NCBI GenBank assembly: GCA_029776735.1 | Contig: JAKOUL010000046.1 | Coordinates: 1 to 15,388, forward strand | DNA: 15,388 nucleotides | From: Dictyoglomota bacterium | GTDB lineage: Bacteria > Dictyoglomota > Dictyoglomia > Dictyoglomales > Dictyoglomaceae | Direction of reading: 5' to 3' | Shown here: positions 1-9,800 of the stretch, in pieces | How the letters are laid out: every line of letters begins with the position of its first letter | Numbering within the stretch: the first letter of the stretch is position 1 | Notes under the pieces: generated by a model | What the model was told of the DNA's origin: nothing | The model's database searches: none | Seen by the model: the letters and a program-made list of their open reading frames with translations, nothing else | Position numbers and translations under genes: made by a program

Positions 1-1877
1 TTTTGGGGAAAAGAGGTAGCATTATATATAAATAGGCTTTTTTCATTTCCTTCAGTTTTTATTTCTGGCTCTACATCTAAGATCTCTTTTAATTCCCTTT
101 CGGTATCGGTATATACTTCTCTTATGGAAGATCCAGGTAGTATATCGTGGAACTCATTTCTTAGGAGTTTTTCCCAAAGCTCTGTTAACTTATCTTTAGG
201 ATATGAGGTATTTTCAAAGATATTTAGAAGAGTGGAGAGGCTCTCTAATAAAAAGATATGATTTTCTGCCATTCTATGCAGCCTTTTTACTCTGCTTTGA
301 GTAGTAAAGGTTCCTCTATGAAGTTCTAAATATAAATCACCAAAATATGTAGGAAGATTGTCTTTAGATATTTTTTGAAAGAATTCTTTTAGATGAGAAA
401 ATTCCATCTCTGGTATATAAGGAAAATTCTGCATAATTTCTAATCTTTCTATCATCTCTGAGGTTGGACCTCCACCTCCATCTCCATATCCAAAGGTATA
501 AATCATTCCATCAGAAAGATTTTTCCCATGAAAATTCTGCCAATTTTCTATGATCTCTTTTAACTCTGTCGATCCGTTATATCCTCCCCTTTTTCCAAAA
601 ATATGGGCAATAATTTTTGTTCCATCAATCCCCTTCCATAGGAATAGGTCATATGGAAAAGTATTAGTTTCATTCCATGTGAGCTTTGTAGTTGCAAGGT
701 ATTCTATCCCTGTATTTTTAAGAATCTGGGGTAGATTAGCATTGAACCCAAAAGTATCAGGAAGCCATGCTATCTTACATTTTTCTCCAAATTCCTTTTC
801 AAAGAACTTTTGAGCATACAAAAGTTGTCTTATCAAAGACTCTCCTGAAGGAAGTTGACAGTCGCTTTCTACCCACATTCCACCCTCAGGGATCCATTTC
901 CCTTCTTTAACCTTCTCACTGATCTTTTCAAATATATATGGATTATGCTCTTTTAAATCTTTATAAAGTTGAGCACTACTTTGTAGGAATAAAAAGTTAG
1001 GATATTCATCCATTAGTGTAATCATAGTAGAAAAAGTTCTTTGGGCTTTTCTTATGGTTTCTTCTCTGGGCCAGAGCCATGCATAATCTATATGTGAATG
1101 CCCTACTATGTAATATTTCCCTATATTAGGGTATTTTTTCTTTAAATCTCTCAGAAGAGACTGTGCTTTTTCTGAATTTTGAATAATGCTATATCTTATA
1201 TCCTCTGGAATTGGTTTTTCTATCTTAGGAAAATCAGGCATACTCCATAGACCTTTTAATATATCAAGAGTCATTTTGGTCTCTTTTATCCTTGGTAAGA
1301 ACTCATCTTGGGAACTCAGAAGTTTTATATTCCCTAAGGTTTTTTCTAAGATATCTTCAATTTCATATTGAAGTTCTTTATTTAAATTCTCTAAATCTAT
1401 GCCAAATTCTCTTATTAGACTAAAAGTAAGCCATGCTTTATATAGTTCATTATCTCTTTGAAATATCTCTGCTTTTTTAAATATGGGATTATATTGATGC
1501 TGTCCAAAAAGACCTTTAGGTACTGCTTCTATTAAGATTTCAAATTCTTTTTTAAAAAGGATTTTATGCTCTTTGTGATACTCGTTTAATTCCGCATATG
1601 GGACATTATCAATATAGATGAGAGATTCTCCGCCTATATCTATGGATAGATAAAGAGGATATGAATCTGAAAAATCTTTTGGAAGAATGATATTCTTTTT
1701 AAAAAAGACAGGTAGAGAGAGCTTTTTCCAACTCTCTCCTACCTTTATATTTTCTGATTTTTCTCCTAACTTATCGGTAAATTCCCAATCATCCAAGGAT
1801 GTTTTTCTGATAATTGTATAGCTATAAAGTTCGTCCAACCAAAAATTCCATTGTTCTAAAAGATATCTTAGATTCAT
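1..1877 (-). CDS. GH38 alpha-mannosidase, N-terminal 625 residues (C-terminal part beyond the left edge)
   Basis: Glycoside hydrolase family 38 enzyme, a retaining zinc-dependent alpha-mannosidase that trims alpha-linked mannose from oligosaccharides or glycans. I translated the minus strand; the frame stays open from ATG 1875-1877 to the window edge. GHSHIDYAWLWP (residues 259-270) carries the zinc ligands His262 and Asp264. LPDTFGF holds the expected nucleophile Asp374. EFHDILPGSS carries the third metal His577. The first 250 or so residues match the accessory N-terminal part of bacterial GH38 proteins, and the edge falls in the usual FIYNATSFP-type start of the C-terminal beta region, so several hundred residues are missing. 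No signal peptide is seen, so it is probably cytoplasmic. An in-frame TAG three codons upstream fixes this ATG as the earliest start. The ATG lies 2 nt after the upstream MetE-like stop with no SD, so translation probably depends on coupling. It is the last visible gene of the minus-strand operon. Confidence 0.93.
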   Translation of the reverse strand, partial: MNLRYLLEQWNFWLDELYSYTIIRKTSLDDWEFTDKLGEKSENIKVGESWKKLSLPVFFKKNIILPKDFSDSYPLYLSIDIGGESLIYIDNVPYAELNEYHKEHKILFKKEFEILIEAVPKGLFGQHQYNPIFKKAEIFQRDNELYKAWLTFSLIREFGIDLENLNKELQYEIEDILEKTLGNIKLLSSQDEFLPRIKETKMTLDILKGLWSMPDFPKIEKPIPEDIRYSIIQNSEKAQSLLRDLKKKYPNIGKYYIVGHSHIDYAWLWPREETIRKAQRTFSTMITLMDEYPNFLFLQSSAQLYKDLKEHNPYIFEKISEKVKEGKWIPEGGMWVESDCQLPSGESLIRQLLYAQKFFEKEFGEKCKIAWLPDTFGFNANLPQILKNTGIEYLATTKLTWNETNTFPYDLFLWKGIDGTKIIAHIFGKRGGYNGSTELKEIIENWQNFHGKNLSDGMIYTFGYGDGGGGPTSEMIERLEIMQNFPYIPEMEFSHLKEFFQKISKDNLPTYFGDLYLELHRGTFTTQSRVKRLHRMAENHIFLLESLSTLLNIFENTSYPKDKLTELWEKLLRNEFHDILPGSSIREVYTDTERELKEILDVEPEIKTEGNEKSLFIYNATSFPQ

Positions 1878-1879
1878 AA

Positions 1880-2908
1880 TTAACTATTTAGTTTTATTGT
1901 TATCTCTGTGGGATAAGCTTCCTTAGTAAGTTCTTCTCTTAATTCCTCAACCGCTTTCACCATATTTTCCATTTTTGCTTTTGCTTCCTCCCAGGTTCTT
2001 GTTTTCAAACCACAGTCTGGATCTATAAAGATCTGTTCTGGCTTAAAATATTTGAAAGCTTCTTTAATTCTTGCCTTAATCTCTTCTACACTTTCAATCC
2101 TATGAGAATGTACATCTATTACTCCTATTGCTATATATTTATCCTTTGGGAATCCATGATTTTCAATTAATGGATAAAATTTATCAGCATTATTGGTAAG
2201 TTCAAAATCAAATTGGTGTACTGGAAAGTCTATTAGCTCTTCCCATATGGGTCTGAAATCTCCATAGCAAATGTGTGTAATAATGAAATTTCTTAATCCT
2301 CTTGTGGCTCTTTGAAAACTCTCTTTTGCAATTTTAATCTCTTCAGGATGTGTAGGGATTGCAGGTTCATCAATCTGTATAAAGATAGCTCCTTCTTCCT
2401 CAAGGTCTAAAGCTTCTTGATTTATAACCTCAGCAAGGTCAAGGGTAAGGTCTCTTTTGTTCTCATAGTATTCATTGAAAGACCAGTCTGCAATGGTATA
2501 TGGACCTGTAAGCATTCCTTTTATAGGTTTTTTTGTTAGACTTTGAGCAAATTTGAACATATCTACTGTAATAGGTTTTGTTCTTTTTATTTTTCCTATT
2601 ACAATTGGTTTTTTGTAATATCTATTGCCATAAGATCTTACTAACCCACTTATGGTAAATCCCTCTAAATTTTCTGCAAAGTAGGTTGCCATGTCTCCTC
2701 TTTCCATCTCTCCATGTACTAATATATCTACTCCTAATTCTTCTTGCATTTTTATGACCTCTTCAGTGGCTTTTAATTCCAACTCATGAAGAGTAGAATA
2801 TGGGATTAGTCCTCTTGAATATTGGTTTCTTGCTTTTATCAAATAGTCAGGTTTTGGAAAGCTGCCCACACTTGTAGTAGGAAGTATAGGAAGTTTTATT
2901 TCTTTCAT
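1880..2908 (-). CDS. Catalytic single-barrel MetE-family methionine synthase (core-MetE)
   Basis: Cobalamin-independent methionine synthase catalytic barrel, which transfers a methyl group to homocysteine to make methionine. At 342 residues it corresponds only to the C-terminal half of classical two-domain MetE (about 750 residues). Visible family motifs: TTSVGSFPKP (11-20), VHGEMERGDM (64-73), KGMLTGPYTIADWSF (130-144), IQIDEPA (177-183, homocysteine-binding Asp180) and DPDCGLKTR (296-304). All four zinc ligands are present: His212 and Cys214 in THICYG, Glu236 in FDFELTNN, and Cys299. The start overlaps the stop of the upstream paralogue by 4 nt (ATGA), which implies coupled translation. Stand-alone core-MetE proteins of other families can use methyl donors other than methyl-tetrahydrofolate, so the donor here (methyl-THF, methylcobalamin or a corrinoid protein) is open. 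I am sure of the fold and metal site, less sure of the donor. Confidence 0.9.
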   Translation of the reverse strand: MKEIKLPILPTTSVGSFPKPDYLIKARNQYSRGLIPYSTLHELELKATEEVIKMQEELGVDILVHGEMERGDMATYFAENLEGFTISGLVRSYGNRYYKKPIVIGKIKRTKPITVDMFKFAQSLTKKPIKGMLTGPYTIADWSFNEYYENKRDLTLDLAEVINQEALDLEEEGAIFIQIDEPAIPTHPEEIKIAKESFQRATRGLRNFIITHICYGDFRPIWEELIDFPVHQFDFELTNNADKFYPLIENHGFPKDKYIAIGVIDVHSHRIESVEEIKARIKEAFKYFKPEQIFIDPDCGLKTRTWEEAKAKMENMVKAVEELREELTKEAYPTEITIKLNS

Positions 2909-3882
2909 TTTCTCTCACCTCTTACCAAATTTACTCCTTTTACAAGATTGACTAATTTGTCGTAAGCTCTCTCTCTTGGGAGATATTCAAGACCACAGTT
3001 GGGATTGGCAAATAGATTTTCATCAGAGATGTACTTTAATGCCTCTTTTACTAAATTTGCTATCTGTTCTGGTGTTTCTAATTTAGTATTTCTAGCATCT
3101 ATAATCCCATATCCTAAAGCCATATTTTTAGGAAAGTCTTTTAATACTTCAAAGTTCTCTTTCCGAGAGATAAAATCAATTCCAAATATATCTACAGGTA
3201 ACTCCTTGATCCTTTCTTTTATGGGAATTACAGTGTGGAAATACGTATAAATTGCCAATTTACCAGAGTAATTTTCCCTAATTTTCTTATATACGTCTAA
3301 GAATAAATTAAAGTCTTCTGGAAAGTATTGAATAGAGGGTTCGTTAAACTGAAGAAATGGAACATGATTTTCTTCTAAAAGTTTTACCTCTTCTATTAAT
3401 GCATCAGCATAAGCATGAACTAAAGAATCAAGATCTTTATAATACTCATCTCTGCTTAATCTTGCTAATGTGTAAGGTCCTGTTAATACTGCCTTTACAG
3501 GAACATTTCCAGCATACTTTTGCGCTTTCTTCCAATCCTCTAAGACAATTGGCTCTTTCCATTTTATTTCTTCTTTTACAATAGGTTGTCTGTAATAAGT
3601 GTTATTGTCAAAATATCTAAAAAGTCCTCCTATTTCAATACCTTTAAGCTTTCCTGCTATATAGCTTTGTCCATCTTCCCATCTTATTTGTCCATCGGTT
3701 ATTAGCTCAACTCCAGCTGAAATCTGTTCTTCAATTACTTCCTTTGTAACTTCATCAAAAACAGTTTCTAATTCTTCTCTTGTCATCTTTCCTTGATCAT
3801 AAGTATGAATTGCTTTTCTTAATTTTGCTTCTCTTGGAGGATTTGGAATCTTTGGGTAATTGTCTACTACTGTAATAATCAT
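2905..3882 (-). CDS. MetE-family single-barrel paralogue with degenerate zinc site, probable partner of the downstream methionine synthase
   Basis: A 325-residue TIM-barrel protein clearly homologous to its downstream neighbour: AVLTGPYTLARLS (131-143), LQFNEPSIQ (177-185), GIIDARN (259-265) and NPNCGLEYLPRERAYDKL (293-310). Aligned to that neighbour, zinc His212 becomes Tyr214, Cys214 becomes His216 and Glu236 becomes Ile238; only Cys296 is kept. The homocysteine-binding Asp becomes Asn180. The N-terminal stretch NPPREAKLRKAIHTYDQGKM resembles the folate-domain start of two-domain MetE (RELK-type motif). In classical MetE the N-terminal barrel arose by duplication and lost its zinc; I infer this protein plays that part as a separate subunit. 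A different methyltransferase activity is the alternative. The start has a good SD (AAGGAGGG) and lies 14 nt after the ilvD stop. Confidence 0.85.
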   Translation of the reverse strand: MIITVVDNYPKIPNPPREAKLRKAIHTYDQGKMTREELETVFDEVTKEVIEEQISAGVELITDGQIRWEDGQSYIAGKLKGIEIGGLFRYFDNNTYYRQPIVKEEIKWKEPIVLEDWKKAQKYAGNVPVKAVLTGPYTLARLSRDEYYKDLDSLVHAYADALIEEVKLLEENHVPFLQFNEPSIQYFPEDFNLFLDVYKKIRENYSGKLAIYTYFHTVIPIKERIKELPVDIFGIDFISRKENFEVLKDFPKNMALGYGIIDARNTKLETPEQIANLVKEALKYISDENLFANPNCGLEYLPRERAYDKLVNLVKGVNLVRGERK

Positions 3883-3896
3883 TCTTTCCCTCCTTA

Positions 3897-5579
3897 TTAA
3901 AGTTCTTCATATATATCTTTTAACACTGCACCATAACTTGCAGATGTTACTAAAGCAGCGTATCTTCTTAAATAGTTAAATTCAATCTCTCTTTTAATAG
4001 GTTTCCATCCTTTTTTCCTTTTTTCTAATTCTTCTGCACTTAATTTCACATTTAATTTTCTCTCAGGAATATCTATCTCAATGATGTCCCCATCTTTTAA
4101 TAATGCTATAGTACCTCCCTCTGCTGCCTCTGGAGAAATATGCCCTATAGCAGCACCTCTACTTCCTCCTGAAAATCTCCCATCAGTAATAAGAGCTGTA
4201 TCTTCATCAAGTCCCATTCCAGCTAAGGCAGAAGTAGGTCCTAACATTTCTCTCATTCCTGGCCCTCCCTTTGGTCCTTCATATCTTATTACAACCACAT
4301 CACCTTTTTTAATATTTCCTGCATAAATCTCCTTTATAGCTTCCTCTTCACTATTAAAGACTCTTGCTGGCCCTTCATGCTTTAGCATTTTAGGACTTAC
4401 TGCTGATTTCTTTACCACTGCTCCTTCAGGAGCTAAATTTCCATAAAGGATAGTAAGCCCTCCATCCTTTCCATAAGGATCTTCTAAGGTTTTAATTACA
4501 TTTCTATCTTTAATTACTGCACTATTTGCAATTTCTCCAATAGTTTTCCCTGAAACGGTAATAGCTGATGGATCTATAAGATTTCCTTTAAGAAGTTCTT
4601 TTAAAACTCCAGGTATACCTCCTGCTTCATGGAGAAGTTGAATATGTTGAGAAGAAGCAGGGCTTAATTTACATATATTAGGAGTTCTCTCAGCTATTTT
4701 CTGAAAAGTTTCAAGGGGTAGATCTACCTTAGCCTCTCTTGCAATAGCAAGGAGATGAAGGACTGTATTTGTAGAACCTCCAAGGGCCATATCTACAGCT
4801 ATAGCATTTTCAAATGCGGTTCTTGTTAATATATCTCTTGCTTTAATATCATCTTTTATTAATTGTACAATTCTTTTTCCTGCTTCTTTAGATAGTCTTT
4901 TCCTCATTCCATCATAAGCAGCAGGTAGCGTTCCATTGAAAGGAAGAGCAATACCTAAAGCCTCTGATAGGCAATTCATAGTATTAGCAGTGTACATTCC
5001 AGAGCAGGAGCCACATCCTGGACATGCATACTGTTCAAGTTCAGAAAGATCTTCCTCTTTTAATGTCCCGGCCTTTACTTGTCCTATACCTTCAAATAAG
5101 CTTATGAGATCCACATCTTTATCTCTCCATTTTCCTGCAAGCATGGGTCCACCACTTAAAATAAGAGATGGAAGGTTTAGCCTGGCTGCTGCCATAAGCA
5201 TTCCTGGCACAATCTTATCACAATTAGTTATAAGAATAATCCCATCAGGCTGATATGCTTCTACCATGGCTTCAATAGAATCTGCTATTAACTCTCTGCT
5301 TGCTAAGGAATATTTCATGCCTTTATGTCCCATAGCAATGCCATCACATATTGCGATTACTCTAAATTCCATAGGAGTCCCGCCAGCCTCAAGGATTCCT
5401 GTCTTTACAGCTTGAGCAATAGTATCAAGATGAATATGTCCAGGGATCATCTCGTTTCCAGAGTTTACAACTCCAATAAGGGGTTTTTCTAATTCATCAG
5501 AGGTGTATCCCATAGCATAAAATAAAGATCTGTGGGGAGCTCTTTCTATGCCTTTTTTTACAGAATTGCTTCTTTCCAT
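3897..5579 (-). CDS. ilvD: Dihydroxy-acid dehydratase (IlvD)
   Basis: Fe-S enzyme of valine, leucine, isoleucine and pantothenate synthesis. It dehydrates 2,3-dihydroxy-3-methylbutanoate or -pentanoate to the 2-keto acids. The 560-residue length is normal for the family. Motifs in order: [15 protein letters not shown] (37-51), [11 protein letters not shown] (78-88), [10 protein letters not shown] (118-127, cluster Cys120), [18 protein letters not shown] (186-203), [41 protein letters not shown] with the catalytic Ser, and [11 protein letters not shown]. No frameshift or lost motif is seen. It stands without ilvB, ilvN or ilvC in this window, so the rest of the branched-chain pathway must be encoded elsewhere. 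A GGAGG SD (plus-strand CCTCC 5587-5591) sits 7 nt before the ATG. It is followed at 14 nt by the MetE-like pair, so branched-chain and methionine synthesis genes share a transcript. Confidence 0.97.
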   Translation of the reverse strand: MERSNSVKKGIERAPHRSLFYAMGYTSDELEKPLIGVVNSGNEMIPGHIHLDTIAQAVKTGILEAGGTPMEFRVIAICDGIAMGHKGMKYSLASRELIADSIEAMVEAYQPDGIILITNCDKIVPGMLMAAARLNLPSLILSGGPMLAGKWRDKDVDLISLFEGIGQVKAGTLKEEDLSELEQYACPGCGSCSGMYTANTMNCLSEALGIALPFNGTLPAAYDGMRKRLSKEAGKRIVQLIKDDIKARDILTRTAFENAIAVDMALGGSTNTVLHLLAIAREAKVDLPLETFQKIAERTPNICKLSPASSQHIQLLHEAGGIPGVLKELLKGNLIDPSAITVSGKTIGEIANSAVIKDRNVIKTLEDPYGKDGGLTILYGNLAPEGAVVKKSAVSPKMLKHEGPARVFNSEEEAIKEIYAGNIKKGDVVVIRYEGPKGGPGMREMLGPTSALAGMGLDEDTALITDGRFSGGSRGAAIGHISPEAAEGGTIALLKDGDIIEIDIPERKLNVKLSAEELEKRKKGWKPIKREIEFNYLRRYAALVTSASYGAVLKDIYEEL

Positions 5580-5606
5580 AATTTTTCCTCCAGAAGGGTT
5601 TTAATA

Positions 5607-5635
5607 ATCCTAACAGTGGGAAAAGTTGCTGTCAA
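5607..5635 (-). promoter_or_regulatory. Sigma-A-type promoter directly upstream of ilvD
   Basis: On the minus strand, a perfect TTGACA (-35, 5630-5635) is followed by a 17-nt spacer and TAGGAT (-10, 5607-5612). The spacer ends in TGT, giving an extended -10. The predicted start near 5600 leaves a leader of about 20 nt containing the ilvD SD. It lies in the 65-nt gap after the alcohol dehydrogenase gene, so ilvD and the genes after it can be transcribed independently. Pattern only; no start site has been measured. Confidence 0.65.
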
Positions 5636-5644
5636 GCAAGTTTT

Positions 5645-6802
5645 TTACAAGCACATCTTTAAGATATTTAAGACATCCTCTTTTGTTAATTTTTTAGTAT
5701 TTCCTAAGGGACCAAATAGGGTGGCTTTTTCTGCCATCTCTTCTAATCTTTCATCATTAATACCTATTTTAGAAAGTTTTGTTGGGACACCAATGCTTTC
5801 ATAAAAATCTATTAATCTATCAATGCCTTCAAGCCCTACTTCAAAATCATCATCCCCTTGAATGCCCCATATGTTTCTTGCGAATTGTGCAAATTTATGA
5901 GGAATTGTGTCAATGACATACTTCATCCATTGAGGAAATACAATAGCAAGTCCTAATCCATGAGGGACATCATATACAGCAGATATAGCATGTTCTATGT
6001 CATGACTTGCCCATTCTTGTTCTTTTCCTACTCCTATAATGCCATTTAATGCATTTGTCCCACACCAGAGTATAATACCTCTTGCTTCTACATCTTCAGG
6101 ATTTTTAAGAAGCTTTGGTGTAGTCTCAATTACAGTTTTCATTATAGATTCTGCAAAGCGATCCTGTAGTACAGCTCCCTCAGTTCTATCAAAGTACTGT
6201 TCAAATACATGAGAAAGAATATCCACTATTCCATAGAGTGTGTGATTCATTGGGACAGTAGTAGTGTTTTTAGGATCAAGAATGGAGAATTTTGGATAGA
6301 TATAAGGACTTGATATAGAAAGTTTTTCTTCGGTTTCCATATTTGAAATCACTGCATTTCCATTCATCTCTGAACCAGTGGCAGCAAGAGTTAATACTAC
6401 ACCTATAGGAATTGTGGGTTTTATGGGCTTTCTATATCTAAAAAGATCCCATACATCTCCTTCATAAGTAAGTCCTGCTGCTATAGCTTTTCCTGTGTCT
6501 ATTACGCTTCCACTACCGAGGGCAAGAATAAGTTCAATCTTGTTTTCTCTTACCATCTGAATCCCTTTTCTTACTAAGTCTACTCTCGGGTTTGGTTTTG
6601 CACCTTCAAGCTCATAGACTTCTAATCCGCTATCCTTAAGAAGTTTTACTACTCTATCATAAAGTCCAATCCTTTTTATACTTCCTTGTCCTGATACAAG
6701 AAGTACTTTTTTCCCATAATTTTTTGCTTCTTTTCCCACCTCATTAGTAGTATCTACTCCAAAGATAATTTTTGTGGGATTGTGAAATACAAAATTATTC
6801 AT
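5645..6802 (-). CDS. Iron-containing (group III) alcohol dehydrogenase, butanol dehydrogenase type
   Basis: A 385-residue NAD(P)-dependent oxidoreductase that interconverts alcohols and aldehydes. It resembles the BdhA/YqhD branch and Thermotoga butanol dehydrogenase-like enzymes. The N-terminal part has the nucleotide-binding GSGSVIDTGKAIA (97-109) and TLAATGSEMNGNAVISN (138-154). The C-terminal helical part has the four expected metal ligands: Asp194 and His198 in YGIVDILSHVFEQY, His267 in WASHDIEH, and His281 in VPHGLGLAIVFP. A strong SD (AAAGGAGGG) precedes the ATG. It is the first gene after the promoter at 6840-6868 and is separated from ilvD by 65 nt holding a second promoter, so co-transcription may be partial. 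Likely role is fermentative alcohol formation or aldehyde removal; the actual substrate cannot be read from the sequence. Confidence 0.93.
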   Translation of the reverse strand: MNNFVFHNPTKIIFGVDTTNEVGKEAKNYGKKVLLVSGQGSIKRIGLYDRVVKLLKDSGLEVYELEGAKPNPRVDLVRKGIQMVRENKIELILALGSGSVIDTGKAIAAGLTYEGDVWDLFRYRKPIKPTIPIGVVLTLAATGSEMNGNAVISNMETEEKLSISSPYIYPKFSILDPKNTTTVPMNHTLYGIVDILSHVFEQYFDRTEGAVLQDRFAESIMKTVIETTPKLLKNPEDVEARGIILWCGTNALNGIIGVGKEQEWASHDIEHAISAVYDVPHGLGLAIVFPQWMKYVIDTIPHKFAQFARNIWGIQGDDDFEVGLEGIDRLIDFYESIGVPTKLSKIGINDERLEEMAEKATLFGPLGNTKKLTKEDVLNILKMCL

Positions 6803-6839
6803 AAATATAGACCCTCCTTTTAGATCTGAATTTTAGAAA

Positions 6840-6868
6840 ATTATATTCTTTTAGAATTTTATTTACAA
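6840..6868 (-). promoter_or_regulatory. Sigma-A-type promoter for the alcohol dehydrogenase-ilvD-metE operon
   Basis: On the minus strand, TTGTAA (-35, 6863-6868) is separated by exactly 17 nt from a perfect TATAAT (-10, 6840-6845). The predicted start is near 6833, giving a leader of about 31 nt with the SD AAAGGAGGG. TCTAAAA occurs three times on the minus strand around and just downstream of the -10 (plus-strand TTTTAGA at 6818, 6831 and 6849). No intrinsic terminator for the preceding signalling gene is visible in this 73-nt gap, so readthrough is possible. Confidence 0.65.
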
Positions 6869-6875
6869 TAAGACC

Positions 6876-9800
6876 TTAATCAATTAAGCCCTTTTCAAGA
6901 AGCTCTATGAATTTATTTGCAATTTCTGGATCAAATTGCTTACCCATATTTGTCTTTAATTCTTTAAGAATCTCCTTTTTAGAAAGGGCTTTTCTGTATG
7001 GTCTATTGGATTTCATAGCTGAGTAAGCATCTGCTACTGTGAGAATTCTTGCGAGTAAAGGAATATCTGCACCTTGTAAACCAGAAGGATATCCTTTTCC
7101 ATCATATCTTTCATGATGATGTAGAACTGCTTGTAGTAATTTCTCCATCTTAGGAAGCTGATTTAATATTAAAAAGCCTAATCTTGGATGCTCTTTTATT
7201 ATTTTCCATTCTTCTTCATTGAGACTGCCAGGTTTTTTAAGTATTTCAGGTGGTATACCTATCTTACCTATATCATGAAGTTCGCCTGCGATTTTTAAGA
7301 TCCCTAAATCTTCCTGAGAGAGTCCTAAGACCTCTCCTAAGGTACATGCATATTTAGCAACATCTCTGCAGTGTTTAAAAGTATAATTATCTTTACTATC
7401 AATGGCGTTAATCAGTCCTATAAATGTGTCAAATTTAGGCTCAGACTCTTTTTGAGAGACCTCCGAACTTATTGTTAAATATTGATTACCTCCTGCAAGT
7501 TTTGCTCTATACATAGCAGTATCTGCAAGAGAGAGAAGTTTTTCTGGGTCTGAAGTGTCTTCAGGATAGGATGCTATTCCCATGCTGACACTAACAGAAA
7601 TTTTATTACCATCTGGGGTTACTAACGAAGTATTTTGTATATGCTCTAATAGTCTCTTTGCTACTCTTATACATCCTGAGGAGTTTGTCTCAGGAAGTAT
7701 GATAGTAAACTCATCTCCTCCGTATCTTCCAATCACATCTACCTTTCTACAAGATGATTTTAGGGTATTAGCCATCTCTTTTAGGGCTTGATCTCCAAAG
7801 ATATGTCCATAAGTATCATTAAATAGTTTAAAATCATCTAAATCAAGGATTATAATGGATAGAGGACGATCATATCTTTGAGCTTTAGCAACTTCTTTTT
7901 GAAATACCTCCTCTAATGCTCTTCTATTTAGGACACTGGTTAAAGGATCTGTAGTTGCTAAGCGTTTCGTCTCATCAAAAAGACGAGCATTTTCTATGGC
8001 AACAGCTGCAAAATCTGATATGGTAGAGAGAATTTCTATACTGTGCTCATCGTAAATATCTTCTTTTTCACAGTGTTTTAAGACGATAGATCCGATTGCT
8101 TTATTACCAGCTATAATTGGTACTGCTAAGAAGGATTTTATTTTCCCCTTTTTATATGTCTTGAGTAGAGGAGATTTATCTTCTATTACTTTAGATATTC
8201 GTTTATTATCATAATGAGAGATTACAGCCTCCTCATTTTTAATATTTTTAGCAGCAATGTTGAATTTGTCTTCTTTAGTATATCCATTGCAGAGAACAAT
8301 GTACAAAGCAGAAAAGTCAAAGATTCTAGAGATTTGCTTTATTATTAATTCCAGTAATAAGTCTAATTCTAAAGCAGAGCTAATAGCACTTCCTGTCTCG
8401 TTTAAAATTTTAAGCTCCTCTATATATTTCTCAAGTGTTTTCTCATATTTTTCTCTTATCTCAAAGAGTAAGGCTCCTTGAATAGCTGCACTGAGCTGAG
8501 ATCTTAGAATTTCATATATATTTCCCTTATTTGGTCCCATTTCAAATAATGCATATCCAAAGGAATCTTCTTGAAAGTATAAAGGCTCTATAATATAAGT
8601 AGCCCTTCTTGTAGGTAATACTTCTTCTGGAATTATTTTTTTAATAGGGAAGATTTTATCTTCAAAGATTCTTTGTCTATCTTTATATCCAAATATCAAT
8701 TGTCCTTTTCTACTTAGTATATTTTTGTCCTCATAGAATATAATATAAAGGCTTGAAATTTCTAAATCAGGGAGCCTTTCTAAGATTTGATTCAAGATAC
8801 TATCTATTTCAAAGTTAGAGATTAAATCCCTCCCTATATATCCCAAAGATTCTGTTTCAAGCTCTGTTCTTATTCTCTTATAGCCCTGATTTCTTTCAGA
8901 AAAATCATTAATAATAACTCTTGCTTGATGCCATAAATTTTCTGCATTGTGAAGGTTTTCTTTATCAAAATAGTAGAATAAGAATTTTCTAAGTAAGGAG
9001 ATATATTCTTGATAGATGCTAAAGCTTTCTAATTCCCTCTCTTTTTCTTGGAGAATATCTTCTAAAGTACTGATGAATATATCCGAACTCTTTTCTTCTA
9101 ACGCTTTAATGAAAGACATATAAATTTTTTCTAAATTATGTCTTTCCTCTTCTTTCTCAAAATTTTTAAGATTTTCTTCCACATATTTGATAAATTCCTT
9201 GCTAAACTCTTTAAGTTTTTCAAAACTCAGCTCTATAGTTTCTTCTTTTCTTTCTACCTTTGCCCTTTTGATGCCAGAAAATTCACACCCGCAAGAATTC
9301 CTAATAATGGGTTTAGTAGGGAGGAATACTTTTTCAGGTACATCCTTTCCTGAAATAATAGATAGAATCATCTCTACAGATTTTTCTCCCATTTCATAAA
9401 GGGGTTGATGGACAGTAGTAAGAGGTGGTGTTACAAGACTTGTCTCTTCTACATCATCAAAGCCTGTTATGGCAATGTCTTCAGGAATTTTTATCCCTCT
9501 TGCTTTTAGTTCTTGTAGCGCAGAAAGAGCCATATCATCATTAGAAGAGACTAATGCTTCAAATTTTAAATTTTTCTTATCAAGTAGTGTCTTGACAGCT
9601 TCTGCTCCTGAATTTCTAATAAAATTGCCTTCATAAATAAGATCAGGATTTATCTCTATGTTATATTGATTTGCTACCTGCATAAGAGTATCATATCTTA
9701 TATCTGCTTCTGTATTCATAACTGGTCCTCTTATAAAGGCAATATGTTTATATCCATGATCTTCTATAAGATGTATAAGAAGATCTTGAAATCCTGTCCT

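Noticed and set aside
550..1371. Open frames on the plus strand (550-813 and 1186-1371)
   Set aside because: They lie antisense to the GH38 coding frame, which carries all catalytic motifs; they have no SD and show no recognisable protein.
2999..5253. Plus-strand open frames opposite the MetE-like and ilvD genes
   Set aside because: Antisense to clearly conserved minus-strand enzymes; composition and lack of SD indicate chance frames.
5532..5804. Plus-strand frame spanning the ilvD-alcohol dehydrogenase gap
   Set aside because: It overlaps both conserved genes and the ilvD promoter antisense, and its sequence resembles no family.
6878..6895. Palindrome CTTAATTGATTAAG at the end of the signalling gene as a terminator
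   Set aside because: Short A/T stem with almost no loop and no T-tract on the minus strand.
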